Positions 63,538-64,000 of a DNA stretch of 64,000 bases are shown here, piece by piece. This stretch comes from Nocardia fluminea (GTDB taxonomy: Bacteria > Actinomycetota > Actinomycetes > Mycobacteriales > Mycobacteriaceae). The notes beneath the pieces are model-generated. The model did no database searches, was not told the origin of the DNA, and saw only the letters and a program-made list of their open reading frames with translations. The translations under genes were made by a program, and so were the position numbers. The DNA lies in assembly GCF_002846365.1 (NCBI RefSeq), contig NZ_PJMW01000002.1:2728001-2792000 (forward strand). Reading direction: 5' to 3'. Position 1 is the stretch's first letter. The number at the start of each line of letters is the position of its first letter.

Positions 63538-64000
63538 TAGCCAAACTAGTAAGGATAGCCGGGAGATTCGCTGGCTGGGCGCCAACGGCCGCCTCATCAC
63601 GTGATTTGCGGGAATTGCGATGGGGCTTCGTCGGAGCGTTCCTGATGGGTGTCGCGTTGCTAGCGAGCGTTTTGGTGTACGTGGTGCCATTCGGCCAGTC
63701 GACGTACTGGGCCGAGATGTCGGAACTCGGGTCCATAAAGGTCGGCGATGACGTCCGTATCGCCGGTGTTCCGGTCGGTGCCGTGAAATCGATTGAGCTG
63801 CGTCGGAAGGACGTCCGCGTGAGCTTTACGATTGACGATGATATTTTCATAGGCGATCAGACAAGTCTCGACGTCCGAATGTTGACTCTGATCGGTGGGC
63901 ACTATCTCGCCGTGACATCAGCAGGGACTTCATCGCTTCGCGCCCCGATACCTTCTGACAGAGTGCATCTCCCATACAGCCTCGGTCGGACCTTTCAAGA
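63525..64000 (+). CDS. Mce-family protein (MceC position), cut by the window edge
   Basis: The frame is open to the end of the window from the ATG at 63525 (AAAGGA 7 nt upstream); the alternative ATG at 63534 overlaps the previous stop by 4 nt. It shows an N-terminal TM (LMGVALLASVLVYVVPFG) and an Mce domain: YWAEMSELGSIKVGDDVRIAGVPVGAVKSIELRRKDVRVSFTI, VRMLTLIGGHYLAVT. About 158 residues are visible. Confidence 0.85.
   Translation, partial: MQRMIAKLVRIAGRFAGWAPTAASSRDLRELRWGFVGAFLMGVALLASVLVYVVPFGQSTYWAEMSELGSIKVGDDVRIAGVPVGAVKSIELRRKDVRVSFTIDDDIFIGDQTSLDVRMLTLIGGHYLAVTSAGTSSLRAPIPSDRVHLPYSLGRTFQ

Overview
The window is high-GC actinobacterial DNA from the mycolic-acid group, most likely Nocardia or a close Rhodococcus relative. 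The reasons are an mce operon with paired YrbE permeases at the right edge, an MmpL transporter, CYP153/KshB-type oxygenase chemistry, a mycothiol-linked Rv2466c-type thioredoxin-fold protein, DUF2637/DUF3099/DUF4873 families and many actinobacterial IS families. It looks like accessory DNA (plasmid, integrative element or genomic island): no rRNA, ribosomal or core-metabolism block is present, and IS remnants separate most gene clusters.

Layout. (1) 1-8.0 kb is an element-like region. Its main content is a tandemly duplicated pair of genes, each a Cys-rich amidoligase followed by a class II (N-terminal Cys) glutamine amidotransferase, with the same 13-nt overlap in both copies. Small element genes follow (coiled-coil protein, zinc-ribbon membrane protein, DUF2637 membrane/HTH protein, HTH protein). 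(2) 8.1-9.8 kb holds the 3' end of a tRNA-Ala-like gene between two arm-type direct repeats, next to a tyrosine integrase, so it resembles attP. (3) 10.2-12.8 kb is decayed DNA: a three-repeat degenerate type I-E CRISPR relic without cas genes, two clusters of inverted IS-end-like repeats, an aminoglycoside-phosphotransferase pseudogene, a DUF3099 gene and a cydA gene cut off after about 115 codons. (4) 12.7-17.1 kb is a divergent regulon: Rv2466c-like protein, DUF2892, MmpL, a CsoR-family repressor that lacks the copper-binding His, a second DUF2892 and DUF302. Near-identical palindromes lie at both promoters.

(5) 17.7-25.6 kb carries a TetR regulator, a KshB-type reductase, an SDR, a Baeyer-Villiger monooxygenase and an AurF-like diiron oxygenase, divergent from DUF4873 and an MFS exporter. 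(6) 25.8-30.4 kb holds ISL3 and IS5 pseudogenes and a complete IS21-family element with an extra zinc-ribbon gene. (7) 30.6-44.1 kb is a long minus-strand oxidative cluster: P450, hotdog thioesterase, acyl-CoA ligase, BtrH-like protein, SDR, aldehyde dehydrogenase, transglutaminase-like protein, second P450, then the classic CYP153 cassette (reductase, CYP153, ferredoxin) with a divergent AraC regulator. Many of these genes overlap by 4 nt. (8) 44.7-49.2 kb has a TetR/MFS pair with a clear operator, a UspA-like protein, a second copy of the thioesterase and an RsbR-like STAS protein. (9) 49.7-59.1 kb contains an intact IS5-family element, a second BVMO plus ferritin-like diiron pair, two TetR regulators with a thioesterase/hydrolase pair, and an IS3/IS30 mosaic carrying an 8-nt tandem expansion. 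(10) 59.7-64.0 kb is the start of an mce operon (yrbEA, yrbEB and three Mce proteins, the last cut by the window edge).

Together the catabolic clusters suggest uptake (Mce), activation (FadD), hydroxylation (CYP153, P450s, diiron enzymes), Baeyer-Villiger oxidation and export of a hydrophobic lipid, alkane or terpenoid-like compound. The substrates cannot be read from sequence. The amidoligase/amidotransferase tandem is the strongest candidate for an undescribed system.
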